64,000 nt of DNA from Paguma larvata (Eukaryota > Chordata > Mammalia > Carnivora > Viverridae), in contig CM057826.1 in NCBI GenBank assembly GCA_030068075.1, positions 97,143,804 through 97,207,803 of the forward strand, read 5' to 3'. Made by a program: the position numbers and the translations under genes. Below, one piece after another: positions 1 to 11,128 of this stretch. Under the pieces are notes generated by a model. It was not told the DNA's origin and made no database searches. It worked only from the letters and a program-made list of their open reading frames with translations. Positions within the stretch are counted from its first letter, which is position 1. The number at the start of each line of letters is the position of its first letter.

Positions 1-590
1 AGAAAGTGAGTTTCGTATTGGTTTGGGATTTGAGACAGCTCTGCAATAAAAAGAAAGGTAGTGTCAAACTAGATATGAATCTGTATTTTAGGTAATAAAC
101 AACCTATAAAAAAGGGCATTGGAAAAGGAAGTCTATTCATTTACTTTCAGACTCCTTGTGCTAGCAGATGCCAAGAAGAATCTCGGAGGCTCGCGGTCTG
201 TGAGTGCCTGGGTTATATAGCCACTGGAGTCAGCGAGGGGCAGCTGAGAGGTTGCTGGCCTGGCAGGTGGGACATGGGACCAGGACCAGGGATCTTGGCT
301 ATTAGATTTCTCTAGTTTCAGTTTCTCCGTCTGCAGGAGTTTGATTTTAAAGGTCTGTTTTAGCTCCAGACTTTTCAAGTAAGCCTTGCCCTGAGGAGGT
401 CTTTGAGTTTAAATAGAAGTCATTCATGACCACTTCAATTTTCATTTCTAGTACAGCAGGCAAATATTTTTGATATGCCAGCCTTCTGATGCCTGTTGAC
501 TTAACCCCTGCCGTCACCTTAGGAGTCTGATGCACCTGAGTCTGTCTGGGTAAAGACATCTGCCTTCCTGCATGGATCCTGGTTGGTTTG
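1..590. other. Unassigned non-coding sequence
   Basis: No repeat family, exon or RNA gene is recognised. An open frame of 81 codons (133-378, minus) has no recognisable domain, no splice context and no codon pattern that suggests coding. Confidence 0.4.
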
Positions 591-664
591 TTCATTCACT
601 CATTCATTCATTCATTCATTCATTCATTCATTCATTCATTCATTCATTCAATCAATCAATCAAT
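591..664. repeat. (TTCA)n/(ATCA)n tetranucleotide microsatellite
   Basis: About fifteen tandem TTCA units are followed by four ATCA/ATCA-like units. The tract lies exactly where the 3' end of an antisense L2 (ATTCATTCAACAAATATTTATTG type) should begin, so it probably expanded from the L2 terminal repeat. It is likely length-polymorphic. Confidence 0.95.
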
Positions 665-1010
665 ATATATTTATGCACCAGGCTCTATGCTGGGCACTGG
701 GTACACAGTGATAAAGGAAAAAAGCCATTGTCTCTGTCCCTTGGTGCTTTGAGTCTCACAGGTAAGTGAGACTGCCAATAAACAAGGAAATAAACAAAAG
801 CATATATAATTATAAAATTATGTCAGGCACTATGAATAAAGTCAATGAGCTTCACTTGAGAGACCAGCTAGGCGATTTCTGAGAAGATGCATTTAGATAC
901 TCACGTGAAGGCAAGACAGGGTTGATTGTAGAGCTGGGAGAATGGTCCAAGTGGAGGGATTAGCCTGCGCAAGGCTAAAATTACCAGGAGGTCTTGTTAG
1001 TTTTACAACA
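650..1010 (-). mobile_element. L2 LINE 3' end
   Basis: Antisense L2 tail: TTTATGCACCAGGCTCTATG, then GGGCACTGGGTACACAGTGA, a 'tctctgtcccttggtgc' block and AATAAACAAGGAAATAAACA. This is the usual order of the reversed L2 3' end (size, balance, 'accumulated cost' region). It is diverged, as expected of a LINE that died before the mammalian radiation. The right end is approximate. Confidence 0.75.
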
Positions 1011-1049
1011 GAGTAGAGTTAGTGCTTTGCATTCTTATCGTGAATACTG

Positions 1050-1440
1050 CAACTTGAACTTTTTTTTCTACTGTCTTTTTGAAAAAGAAAATAAAAAATG
1101 AAAAAAATACACCCATTTGAAAATTGTAGAAGTAAAAATGCTCATTCATTACAAAGGAATTGGGAAATATAGATATGTCACAAAGAAGAGAAAAACTCTT
1201 CTCTTATTACATCTACATATAACCCCTCTATATTATTAGACATTATACCTACACTCATCTCTGTATCAGTTTCTCTGTGGTCTATGTATCTATATTCATG
1301 TCTATTTTTATGTTTATGTCTATCTCTGAGGAAGCATATAGCTTGCATTGTTTTACGACTTGCTTTTTCATTTGTGAAGCAAACCCCGGGAATCATATAG
1401 TTTCATCTGTAAATATTTCAGAACACACCCATCTTTTTCC
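1050..1440 (-). mobile_element. Possible ancient LINE-derived sequence
   Basis: An AT-rich stretch with phrases such as ACGACTTGCTTTTTCATTTG resembles old antisense L1 3' sequence and weakly resembles 5090-5285. The family is not certain. Confidence 0.3.
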
Positions 1441-1564
1441 TAAGGTTCTTCATACTGGACTGAGGTGGTGAGGGCAGTGACAATAATGCAAGTATCAATC
1501 ACTGCATTTGGGCCACCAAAAATAATTGAGTCAACAGTTCTTGTCCTTATAGCTTGCCAATAAT

Positions 1565-1745
1565 AGCAACAACAATCACTAACATTTATATAATGAGGAC
1601 AATGTTTTTACCTCCATTTTCTCATTTCATTCTGTTAGGAAGCATTTTTCTCGTATTTTACACATGAAAAAATGGAGACTCGAGAAATGACATAGACTTC
1701 CTCAAGTTGACATAACACGCAGTCAGTCCAGGTCTGAATTCCGTG
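1565..1745 (-). mobile_element. MIR SINE
   Basis: Reverse-complement MIR order: CACTAACATTTATATAATGA, then CCATTTTCTCATTTCATTCT, TTTTACACATGAAAAAATGG AGACTCGAG, and a 'gcagtcagtccaggtctgaattccg' end. Strongly diverged. Confidence 0.7.
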
Positions 1746-2524
1746 CTCCGTCAGTGTATTGTGATGACTTCTGACTACCAGGACATGCCCAGTGCACCCA
1801 AGCTCCAGTTAACAAGATTTTGGGATTTAAATGGATATTAATTAATAATTTGTATGGGAAGTATTCTCTCATTAAGACAGAACAGACAAGACCAGAGTAA
1901 ATATTTGATGATGCATTTAGTAAGAGTCTACTTTTATGAACTTACTATCATATTTGCATATAAAATTATTATTCCCTTCCAAAAATATAAATATGCCCTT
2001 AAATTGTTGAAAAGACTGCATACCAACAGAGTTGGGTGGCTTCATTCTGCCTGTGAATTTTTGGAATTCTTTGTAAAGTAACTAACATGGTCCTCCCTAG
2101 CAAACAAATTTGAACACAGATTTTAAGCCTCAAGCCATATTGTTAAGTAAGAACAAAGAGCTGAATATGTGATCTATGGAAAGGTAGACAACAATGGATG
2201 TCTCTCGTCTTCAGCAGGGGAAATCAAGCCCTCCTCCTTGTTATTCCTGTCTATCAGAGCAAACTGATTACTTGGATGTGCTTTGTATAGCTCATCTAAA
2301 ATGGCTCGAGGCAAGCGGACACTTGAGATTTTATAATCAACCTTCAGGCTTCTACAGATCATTCTTATGCACATAAGGCCCCTTTGACAGGCTGATGATC
2401 GAGCATGGGTTTTCCTAGGGATTAAATTGGTCATTTTTGTATGCTGTTAAAAAACTTTCTGGGTTGCCAGATTTCTATGGAAAGAGAAACAAGTATTTTT
2501 TACTTGAAAAATTACATGATACTA
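1746..2524. other. Unassigned non-coding sequence
   Basis: No repeat or gene recognised. Two overlapping open frames of 60 and 86 codons (2174-2434) run antiparallel to each other and have no family resemblance I can name. Confidence 0.4.
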
Positions 2525-2700
2525 CTAGTAATAATAATTAGCATTTCCATAGCACTTTGGAGTTTATCAAGGGCTTTTTATTATCTCATTAACAACAACT
2601 CATTGAATTTGGCATTATTTTCACTCATTTTTTTCGGTAAGGAAATAGAGACTAAGAGACAGTGACTGGAAACTGCATATTTCAAGCACAGGCTCCAGTG
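2525..2700 (-). mobile_element. MIR SINE
   Basis: Antisense MIR: TAATAATTAGCATTTCCATA, GCACTTTGGAGTTTATCAAG, ATTATCTCATTAACAACAAC and GGAAATAGAGACTAAGAGAC follow the consensus order (start of 3' end, 'tcatttaatcctcacaacaac', 'gaaactgaggc'). Confidence 0.7.
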
Positions 2701-3590
2701 TTTTCAGTAACAAAATCACAACGAACAAAAGGATTTCAGCTCAAGGGATGAGGCTTTCATGGAATCAAGGGTAATGTCTCTCTTTGATGGTGAAGATTAT
2801 CCAAAGAGGAAACCATTCAATCCGTCACATTTTCATGCTTCTGGCTCTATAAGGGTGATTCTTCTTGGATTCAGGATGGATTACTCACCTCAAAGGCAGT
2901 CCCCACGGATGCCCAGGGGCTACACAGGTGTCTAAACGGTGTCTGACTCTCCAACCAGGAGATGTCTTCCCAGAGGCTACAAGCATACTGTACTTTTTTT
3001 TGGCTTGATTTCAAATTGGAGACAGACACTGAAAGAAAAGATCTTTCTCCTTCAATTCTCTGGAAAAGCCTTGAGAAAGACATCCTCTTTGTTAGTGGTT
3101 CCCAAGTTGCCCTCTGAGTGGTTCTTAAGTTGAGGGTCTTTGAGTAGTCTAGAGGGGTCTGCAAGAGGATACGGGGTACCAAGCATGACCCGCAAATGAG
3201 GTAAAGGAAGTGTCTCCCATGTAAGTGTTACTATTTTTCAAGTAAATGAGGTTGCTATTGGGTTTAACTAAAATAACTAAAATAAAAATCAATCAAAGAG
3301 CAATGCCCAATGCTTAAAACTTTTGTCATGATGTATGTTTGTAACCAGTGGTTGTGAAACTATCACATGGGCAATGGCATTGTTTAATGTGAAAATCTCC
3401 TCTAACACGGAAGGCTGGCAATGACTGCTTATTTCCAGAAGAGCAGAGTATCCGTATGCAGTTTATTATATTCTCTTTATACTGCTTAAAATCACAAAAC
3501 CTCCCATTATTGATGTGATGCAGATTTCCCTCCTATGAGGTTTGGGTCACAAGGATCCTTGGAGTTCAGCTAGTCAGAACTCTCATTAAA
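2701..3590. other. Unassigned non-coding sequence
   Basis: No recognisable repeat, exon or RNA gene. A 103-codon open frame (2871-3182, minus) has no domain I recognise. Confidence 0.4.
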
Positions 3591-3601
3591 GATGAAGAAC
3601 T

Positions 3602-3804
3602 GGGGGCACCTGGGTGGCTCAGTTGGTTGAGCATCCTACTTCAGCTCAGGTCATGATCTCACGGTTCGTGGGTTTGAGCCCCACATTGGCAACTGTGCTG
3701 ACAGCTCAGAGCCTGGAGCCTGCTTCAGATTCTGTGTCTTCCTCTCTCTCTGTCCCTCTCCTATTTGTGTTCTCTCTCAAAAATAAATAAATGTTAAAAA
3801 AAAA
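3602..3804 (+). mobile_element. CanSINE (felid SINEC type), full length
   Basis: tRNA-Lys-like head (GGGGCACCTGGGTGGCTCAG), CT-rich middle and AAATAAATAAATG/poly-A tail. Perfect 10-bp target duplication TGAAGAACTG at 3593-3602 and 3806-3815. Such elements carry an internal Pol III A/B box and were mobilised by L1 enzymes. Confidence 0.97.
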
Positions 3805-3984
3805 GTGAAGAACTGAAGGTGGAAGGGGTAAAATGACTTGGACAACTAAGCACACAAGTCACTTGCACAAGTGAACACACAGGTTGCACAAGTGAGCAGG
3901 CTGGACCCTGTCTGAAATCCTTTGACTCTCTGAATCCAAAGTACCCACTCTGTGGCTACCACTTAAAGTAGCCCTCAATTACAA

Positions 3985-4125
3985 TAACCTCATTATCTGA
4001 CTTAGTCTTCATTGTAGTCCTGTGAGGTAGATAATATTATTCCCTTTGTATAGATGGAGAAGCTGAGAAACAAAGCAATCAGGAACTTGCCCAAAGTCAT
4101 ACCTGATACCACAGGCTTTAATGAT
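3985..4125 (-). mobile_element. MIR SINE
   Basis: Antisense MIR: TAGTCCTGTGAGGTAGATAA, TAGATGGAGAAGCTGAGAAA and AACTTGCCCAAAGTCATACC match the 'ccctatgaggtaggta ... gatgaggaaactgaggca ... aacttgcccaaggtcac' order. Confidence 0.85.
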
Positions 4126-4640
4126 GGGAATTTATTTTCTCAAAACATCTTCTTCAGTGTTAGGTATTCTTTAATATTCTTGTCATTGCCTTCTCAGTCT
4201 CTTTTACTTGCCATGTATGTCTTGACTCTCCATTCTTTATGAAGACCTTATTTCTTTATGCATAAATAGCTGTCCATCTTACATATAATAGTAATTGGCT
4301 CTGTGACATTGAGAAACTCATTTCACATTTCTGGACCCTCTCAGCTTAACTAGTAAAGATCAAGGTGATGGCAGGGGTTGAGTTTCCGGTGAGGTGTCTC
4401 TTCCTAGCTTGCAGATGGCTGCCATCTTGCTGTGTGCTCACATGAATCTTCCTCTCCTCACACACAGAGAGTGAGTTCAGTTCTTTCTTGTTCTTATAAG
4501 GACACTAATCTAAGTGGATTAGGGTCTCACCCTTAGGTCCTCATTTAATCTTAATTACCTGCTTAAAGGCTCTATATCTCTAAATATAATCATATCGGGG
4601 GTGACAGCTTCAACAAATAGATTTGGGGGGGAAGGGTGGA
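4126..4640. other. Unassigned non-coding sequence
   Basis: No repeat or gene recognised. Contains phrases such as CTTATAAGGACACTAATCTA and GATTAGGGTCTCACCC that may belong to an old repeat I cannot name. Confidence 0.4.
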
Positions 4641-5000
4641 AACACAGTTTGATTTATAGCACTATGTATTCTGAAATTGTTCTCCAGAGAATACAAAGTT
4701 TATGTAGCTACCATCAATGTATGAAGAGTTTTCCCCCGAACCCTTGCCAACACTGGATATTATCATTTAAATATTTGTCAGTTTGATGGGTTAAAATTTT
4801 GTCTTTTGTGGTTCTAATTGTAATAATTATTTCATACACATACATATTTTCTTACAGATTTTCTATTTATTCCATGTGTCCATTTTTCTGGTATTCATTA
4901 TTCAATATGTATTTGGCCATATAAACCTTCTGTTGTTTATTCCAAAAACTTCTTAAAGGTCTTTTTTACTTTCAAATTTTGTTAATGAGTATCATCTTTA
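4640..5000 (-). mobile_element. Ancient L1 (L1ME-like) 3' region
   Basis: Antisense L1: AATTGTTCTCCAGAGAATAC, CTTGCCAACACTGGATATTA and GTCAGTTTGATGGGTTAAAA correspond to the 'aattgttctccaaagtgg ... cgccaacacttggtattgtc ... ccaatctgatgggtg' part of old L1 3' ends. Highly diverged, no open frame kept. Confidence 0.65.
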
Positions 5001-5089
5001 AAATTTTTTTGTGATTTATTAGATGATATTATACTTTAAAATAAGATTTTTAATCACCAGGATTTATCTTCCCTTCTTCATTTTGTACA

Positions 5090-5285
5090 GGAATTAAAAG
5101 TTAATCTTAGAAAATATAAAAAATATAGATAAGCCAAAATCACTTAGATGTAACCTCTGTAAATGTTTTTGTGCATATTCCTCCAGATTCTCCTATGCAA
5201 GTATACACATGTAAATACCCATAGTATATAAATTTTAAACATTTTTGCAAAAATGGGATCATACTTGTAGCAAACCTGGTTTATG
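5090..5285 (-). mobile_element. Possible ancient LINE-derived sequence
   Basis: AT-rich text with CATATTCCTCCAGATTCTCC and AAAAATGGGATCATACTTGT resembles the 'atttccttccagtc ... aaatgggatcatac' repeat seen in many mammalian genomes, possibly an L1-derived 3' region. Family not assigned. Confidence 0.4.
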
Positions 5286-6220
5286 CACCGCCTCAGTCTT
5301 TTTGGCCCTGGTTGCCCTGCTCCCCTGATGGAGCTGCCCCGGCAAGTCTCAGAGGCACCACTGCCCTCGCCACCTGGAAGGAGGGATGCTGTTCCTGGCG
5401 CCTGCTGGACTGGACCTGCAGAGGTCACTGCACTCCCAGGGGTTGTCTGGAGAGGTCAGGTAATACAATCGAGAAGGGGGGTGAGGGCCAGTGCCCTATG
5501 GGGTAGACTCTAATGAGTGAGAGGAAGATAAGAAAGGATGAGCAGAAAAGCTGTCCATCCTTCCTCCACTCAATGGGCTGTTCTGAGGAGCAGTGTTACA
5601 TGTCACTTTTCTGGAGAGGTTTTGTTTGAGCAAACAGCTATATTGTTTGATACACACCACAATGTATTTGCTGCCCCTCCTTCCCTGAATCACTTCCCTT
5701 TTTCCTTCATTCATGCTTTACTAAGATTGTACCTCTAGCAAAGCATTACCTCAAAAGCTTTAGCTTGAGTTCTATTAGAGAATTTTGGCTACGACAGTAT
5801 TAGTTTTGTATTTTTATCCCAGGATGGCAAATAGTTTTCTTTAATCTTATGTGTTAATTCTGATCAATTGGTTATGATTACCTTGAAGGTTGTATTGAGA
5901 AAGATTCTGAAGCTCTAGTTTAAGCCTAGCTGGAAAGAGCGTCATGGATTATAAGTAATACTTACATTGCACGTTTGGAATGGGCTTAGCAGAGTAGGAG
6001 AATGCAGGAAGCCAGATTGGCTCCCTGAGAGGCTAGGCAAATTCATGTGGCAGGAAGGGTGTTTTCCCATGCCCAACTTGGAATAGCTTTCTTCTTCTTC
6101 TTTCTTTTAACCTTTCCTAGTTTTAATTAAAATAAATGTTATTTTATTTTATTTTTCTTTGATTGAAAGTAAATAATTTTTTGTATCATTATTGACTGTT
6201 TCCTGTTGTAAATTACCCCA
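5286..6220. other. Unassigned sequence including a GC-rich patch
   Basis: 5286-5470 is clearly more GC-rich than its AT-rich surroundings and opens short frames on both strands (76, 64 and 94 codons), but CpGs are few. No protein family is recognised. The rest to 6220 holds nothing I can name. Confidence 0.35.
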
Positions 6221-6222
6221 CT

Positions 6223-6296
6223 TTCTTTCTCTCTTCTCTCCCTTCCTCTCTTTTTCTTTCTTTCTCTCTTTCTTTCTCTTTTTCTTTCTTTTTTTA
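6223..6296. repeat. Polypyrimidine (CTTT/CT)n tract
   Basis: About 74 nt almost purely of C and T on this strand, built from CTTT, CTCT and CCTT units. A long homopyrimidine strand with near mirror symmetry. Confidence 0.9.
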
Positions 6297-6321
6297 TCTC
6301 CTAAATATTAAATCTAATTTT

Positions 6322-6514
6322 CATTTTTTACTTTTTTTTGAGAGAGAGAGAGTGTAAGTGGGGGAGAGAGGCTGAGAGATAGAGAGAGAGAATCTTAAGC
6401 AGGCTCTATGCCCAGCAGAGCCTGATACAGAGCTTGATCTCATGACTGTGAGATCACGACCTGAAATGAAATCAAGAGTCAGGTGCTTAACCAACTAAGC
6501 CACTCAGTTGTACC
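6322..6514 (-). mobile_element. CanSINE (felid SINEC type)
   Basis: Reverse complement of the SINE: GA-rich block, AGCAGGCTCTATGCCCAGCA, GAGATCACGACCTGAAATGA, TTAACCAACTAAGCCACTCA. Perfect 13-bp target duplication TAAATCTAATTTT at 6309-6321 and 6515-6527. Confidence 0.96.
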
Positions 6515-6574
6515 TAAATCTAATTTTTAAACAAAGTAATTTTGACATATATCATTTAAAAGTCAAATAATACT

Positions 6575-6782
6575 GGCACACTTTGGTGGCTCAGTCAGTT
6601 AAGCATCAGACTTCAGCTGAGGTCATGATCTCACAGTTTGTGTGTTCGAGCCCTGTGTCAGGCTCTGTGCTGACAGCTTAGAGCCTAGAGCCTGCTTCAG
6701 GTTCTGTGTCTGCTTCTCTGTCTGCCACTCCCCTGCTCATGCTCTCTGTCTCTCAAAAATTAAACAAACATTAAAAGAAAAT
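6575..6782 (+). mobile_element. CanSINE (felid SINEC type)
   Basis: Head TTTGGTGGCTCAGTCAGTTA, AGGTCATGATCTCACAGTTT, tail AAATTAAACAAACATTAAAA. Target duplication of about 17 bp with one mismatch (AAAAGTCAAATAATACT / AAAAGTCAAATATTACT) at 6558-6574 and 6783-6799. It is only about 60 bp from the oppositely oriented copy at 6322-6514, so the two could pair as an inverted repeat. Confidence 0.96.
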
Positions 6783-6799
6783 AAAAGTCAAATATTACT

Positions 6800-7640
6800 A
6801 AGCGGCTAATAACAAAGAACATCAGTCCTTTCCCACCCTTTCTGCCCCTGAGTCTTCTCCCAATAAGTAACCATTTTTGTTCCTTTTAGTTATTTCTTTT
6901 TGGCGGGAGGGAGCAATTTGCCTCAATGTTTCTAAATAATATGCTTATACTGCTATTTCTTGATTTTTCTATTGTAGACCTTACTCATGGACTTGCTACT
7001 TTGGAAGAGGAGAACTTACTTGTCTTATGAAATTCCCCCCTCTGCCCTCTCATGCGCCCCTGGAAAGTGTTCCTCCTCCCACTCTCCCATTATAGATGTG
7101 GAATGCCTGGGGTGTTAAGTGAGTGTTCAGGATATATATCTCTATGACTATGTAAACACTCTAACAGCTAAATGTCAAAGCGTATCATGATTATATTTCC
7201 TTTCTTGTTCAGCTGTTTGTTTTCCTTGGAGTTGATTGTCTCAGTTTTCACGTTTTATCACTAATGGAGCTTGAGACTCTGGTAGAACTGTACAAAATGT
7301 ACCAGTATAAAACAAAGACTCCGGATCACTTACTGATTCCATTTTTTTAACAGTCCTTTCAGAAGCCGCTGTCCTCCTGCTCTCTTAGTCTGCCACCCAA
7401 CTGTCTTACCCAGGCTTTTCACCACCACCCAGTGAATTCTCTTCTTTTGACTCCTGTATCAGATTGCTAGCTGTCTGGTGTCTACAATTGCTTTGTTTTA
7501 ATAGAGTATATCCTCTACTTGCTTTTCTGGGAAAGGATTCAGAGGAGATAAAATTTTTGAAATTTACTTGCTTCTCTTGTCTTCCTCTTTGCTGATTTAA
7601 TTGATGATTTGTATGAGTACAGGATCCCAAGGTTCTGTGT
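6800..7640. other. Unassigned non-coding sequence
   Basis: No recognised repeat or gene. A 74-codon open frame at 7406-7630 (minus) has no nameable domain. Confidence 0.4.
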
Positions 7641-8035
7641 TAGTTAGAATAGGCTAACTGTTGTACCAAACAGTCATCGGTACCCAACACTCACATGTCA
7701 GTGGATTAACACACAAGAAATTTTGCTCTATTCATCATTAAATGCAGTTATTTAGGGGATAGTTTTCTATAGCGATTAGAGACCTGGGTTTCTTCCATCT
7801 GGAGACTGCGACCCGGGCTTGGAGTCCTCCCTAGGTGTTCTGCATCCCTCCAGGTGAAAAGGAAAAAGAACGTGGAGGATCTTCTGAAAGGTTTTAGAAG
7901 TCTGGCCTAGAAGTAGCTTTCATTTCACCCGCATATCATTGGTCAAAACTAATCCACAGGGACTGTATACATGAAAAAAAAAAAACTAGGAAATGTAGTC
8001 TGCTTGCATGCTCAGGTAGAAGAGGAGAAACAAGA
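7640..8035 (+). mobile_element. Ancient interspersed repeat, family uncertain
   Basis: The order 'gttagttagaataggctaactgt', TCAGTGGATTAACACACAAG AAATTTTGCTC, TCATTGGTCAAAACTAATCC and AGGAAATGTAGTCTGC is that of a common ancient mammalian interspersed repeat ('tcagtggcttaacacaacaa ... cattggccagaactagtcac ... gggaaatgtagtc'). I recognise the consensus but cannot name the family with confidence. Confidence 0.5.
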
Positions 8036-8244
8036 AAATTATGAACAGTAGGTAGCAATCTAGCTACAGTTGGAGATCATTTCTGCTTATAGTTTTAAAA
8101 GACATTCCTCTTTCGTGTTCTGGCTTTCCACATTTCTGATTCCGAATTCTCTGCATCTGAGATGTCTCATTTGGTGATTGACTGATAAAAGTCCAGTGAA
8201 AACACAGGTGAATAAAGAAAAATCCATAGGAAATGTAGTCCATT

Positions 8245-8455
8245 GTCACAGTGTAGGACTTGTGGGCGTGATTTTGCCCTGCAGGGGATATTTATGATGG
8301 CCACAACTGGCATGTGTGTGTGGATGCTACTAGAATCTAGTGAGTAGAGGCCACTACATGTCCTACCATGCACAGGACAGCCTCCACAACAAATAATTAT
8401 CTGGCTCAATATGTCAAGGGCACCAGGGTTGAGAAATCCTGCACTAAAAGTTGTG
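8245..8455 (+). mobile_element. MER20 DNA transposon (hAT-Charlie type)
   Basis: GATTTTGCCCTGCAGGGGAT, CACAACTGGCATGTGTG, GAATCTAGTGAGTAGAGGCC, ATGCACAGGACAGCCTCCAC, CAACAAATAATTATCTGGCT and GGGTTGAGAAATCCTGCAC run in the MER20 consensus order over nearly the full element. It is a non-autonomous element without coding capacity. MER20 copies have been reported as regulatory in the endometrium of placental mammals; nothing here shows that this copy is active. Confidence 0.9.
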
Positions 8456-8739
8456 CCTGGGCCTTTAGGCAAGAAAGAATGGTTACCACTGCCATAATAG
8501 AAGCATGCACAATGACTGCACACAGAGAGATGTGATGAATTTTGCCCAGAGGATAGGAGGGTCATAGATGTGATCCTTGTCTTCTGTGCAATAAGCTGGT
8601 CTTAATTACTCTGCTCTATCTGGTGCTTGGGTTATTATTCTGGTTGGTAACCAATTAGATGAAGTGAAGGATAGCTGACATCTTTAGGTTATTGAGTCTC
8701 CATTTCCATGAACATGATTTTCTGTTTTATTTTGGTATT

Positions 8740-9880
8740 CTGTAATGACTTTCAAAGTAAAGTTTTGTAATTTCCTTTATTAAAGTTACATTCTTCTTTT
8801 GTTAGATTTATTCCTAGGAATCTTCTTGTTTTTGTGGCCACTGCCAATATTACATCTGTGTTTTGATTATTTTCTGAATATTTCTCCTTTTTTTTCAAAA
8901 GTTTAAAATATATAGAAAAATGGAACAGCAAAATGAACAAGGACAACTTTAAACAATTTCCGTTTTTAAGTGCTTATTATTAATATATAAAAATGTAATT
9001 ATTTTTGTACAACTTCCTTGCAAAACTCTCTTAATTCTAAAATTTAGTGTAGTTTTCCCCAGGAAGGATATCATGATATTGACGAATAATGACAGTTTTG
9101 TTTCTTCCTATCCAATTCTTATACTTCATATTTCTTTATCTCATCTTCCTACATAAGTCAGGACAATATAGAAGAGAAGTAGTGAAACAGCAGATATCTT
9201 TCTTATTCCTGATAACAAAGGAATCAGGAATATTCAGGAATATTTTTTTGTCTTATTCCAAATCATTAGCAAGAAGTCTCTAGAAGAGAACTGTTCACTG
9301 TGGAGTATAATGTTTGCTGCAGACTTTTTACTAGTTATCATTTATTATATTAGAGAATTTATTTTCTATGCCAAATTTTCTTAAAAGTTTTTTGTGAGAA
9401 TAAAAGGAATATTTTTTGACAAATACTTTCATGTACCTGTTGTGCTTCTTGTATAGTTTTTCTACTTTATCTGTTAACATGGTAAATTTTTTACTGTTTG
9501 CAATACTTTTGCTAGGAAAAACCAATTTGGTTTGTTAATATTTTGTTCAAGATATGTGTATCTATATTTATAAATGCTATTGTCCTATAATTTTCCTTCC
9601 TGAAATCAGTCTTATCTAAATTTTGTATTAAGACTATACTACCTTTTAGAAAAACTTGATGACTGTTTCCATTCCCCCACCCCACCACACTTGGAAAAAT
9701 TTTGCATAAAATTGGAAAGATTTAATTCTTAAATATTTGAAATTATCTGATGTATCTAATATTTTCTTTTGGGGAAGATTTTAATTATTGCTTTGACTTC
9801 TTTAGTGATAGAAGACCATCAAGGTTTTCTATTTTGGCAAGATATTTTTCCAGAGAGTTTTTCATTTTGTCTGTTTTCAA
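8740..9880 (-). mobile_element. Ancient L1 ORF2 relic, first part
   Basis: Antisense L1 ORF2 text: TTAGATTTATTCCTAGGAAT near 8810, TTTGTTAATATTTTGTTCAA near 9535, and at 9780-9860 the reversed 'catctggtcctgg ... tcaatctc' domain followed by TTCTATTTTGGCAAGATATT. It is heavily mutated with no usable frame. It is interrupted on the right by the CanSINE at 9899-10129. Subfamily L1M-type; the intermediate stretch near 8900-9320 is only weakly recognisable. Confidence 0.6.
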
Positions 9881-9898
9881 ATTTTATTTGTTTGTTTG

Positions 9899-10129
9899 TT
9901 TATTTATTTAAATTTATTTATTTTGAGAGAGAGAGGGAGATTGCACACACATGCAAGAGTGTGTGCGGGTGGGGAGGGGCAGAGAGAGAGGGAGAGACAG
10001 AATCCCAAGCAGTCTCCATACTGTTGGTGCAGAGCCCAACTGGGGGTTTGAATTAACCAACTGTGAGATCACAACTTGAGCTGAAATCAAGAGTCAGATA
10101 CTTAACAGGGTGAGCCACCCAGGCACCCC
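9899..10129 (-). mobile_element. CanSINE (felid SINEC type)
   Basis: Starts with an ATTTATTTATTTTGAG tail complement and a GA-rich block, and ends GTGAGCCACCCAGGCACCCC. Inserted into the old L1. No clear target duplication was found, so the left edge in the (TTTG)n tract is approximate. Confidence 0.93.
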
Positions 10130-11074
10130 AAAAGTGTTATTATTCTGTTTTTAAAATCTTTTCCTTACCTGGAGTTATATCTGGCTTCATTCCTGATATT
10201 GCTTTTATTTTTATTTTCTGATAATTTCTTGCTTAAGACTTTTAAAGAACAACTCTAGCTTCAGTGGGTCTCTATAATTTTATATTTACTCTTGAAATTT
10301 TAATAAAATAATACATATGTTACTGGACATGCTTTTCCTCTTCCAGAAAAATACAAGAACCTTAAGATTTTGAAAACCACAATCCTTACTTTCTGAATAC
10401 AAGCATTTTTTGCTTCTGATATTTTAGCTTCATCTTTTTTAGACTATAAATTATACAGTATTATTGATAATTGTTTTAATTTGTCAGTGTTTGTTTAGAG
10501 TTATCTATATCATGATCATAGGGTTTATTTTTATCAACATTTCTTCTGGTATCTCAGACTGTCTTCTTAAACTTTTTCTTCTTGAAGTACATACTTCAGA
10601 AATTATTTATGGAGAATTTGAGGTTTTGTTCTTCTGAGAGTATGTTTTATATCACCTTTATTCTTCAATGGCATTTTTCTGAAGTATGAACTTCTAGGTT
10701 CACTTCTACTTATTTTATCTGAGCACACTCAAGAATTTAGTCCACCACTGGTGTTGAAAAGTCAACTCTGAGTCCACTTGCCTCTCCTTTGTAGATAATT
10801 TCTTTTGTTCCTCCTTGCTCTTAAGATAGTCTCTCTTTCCCAAGTTTCTCTCCCTATTTTACTATGATGTGTTTAGGTGTGCCTTTACATTTATTTATCC
10901 TGTTTGGAATTCATAGTGCTTCTTGATTTCAGAATGCATGGAATATTCTCTTCAAATGTTGCCTCTCCTTTATTCTTTCTATAATCTCCTCTGCTCCTTG
11001 TGGAACTCCAAGTAAACATATGTTGGTCTTTCTTATCATAGCTCTGTAAATCTGATTTTATTTCTACATGTGAA

Positions 11075-11128
<54 letters not shown>

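Noticed and set aside
3602..3680. tRNA-like sequences at the heads of the CanSINEs
   Set aside because: They are tRNA-Lys-derived SINE heads lacking an intact cloverleaf and mature 3' end; not tRNA genes.
5286..5470. CpG island or promoter
   Set aside because: GC-rich but with few CpGs and under 200 bp; no TATA, initiator or exon to support it.
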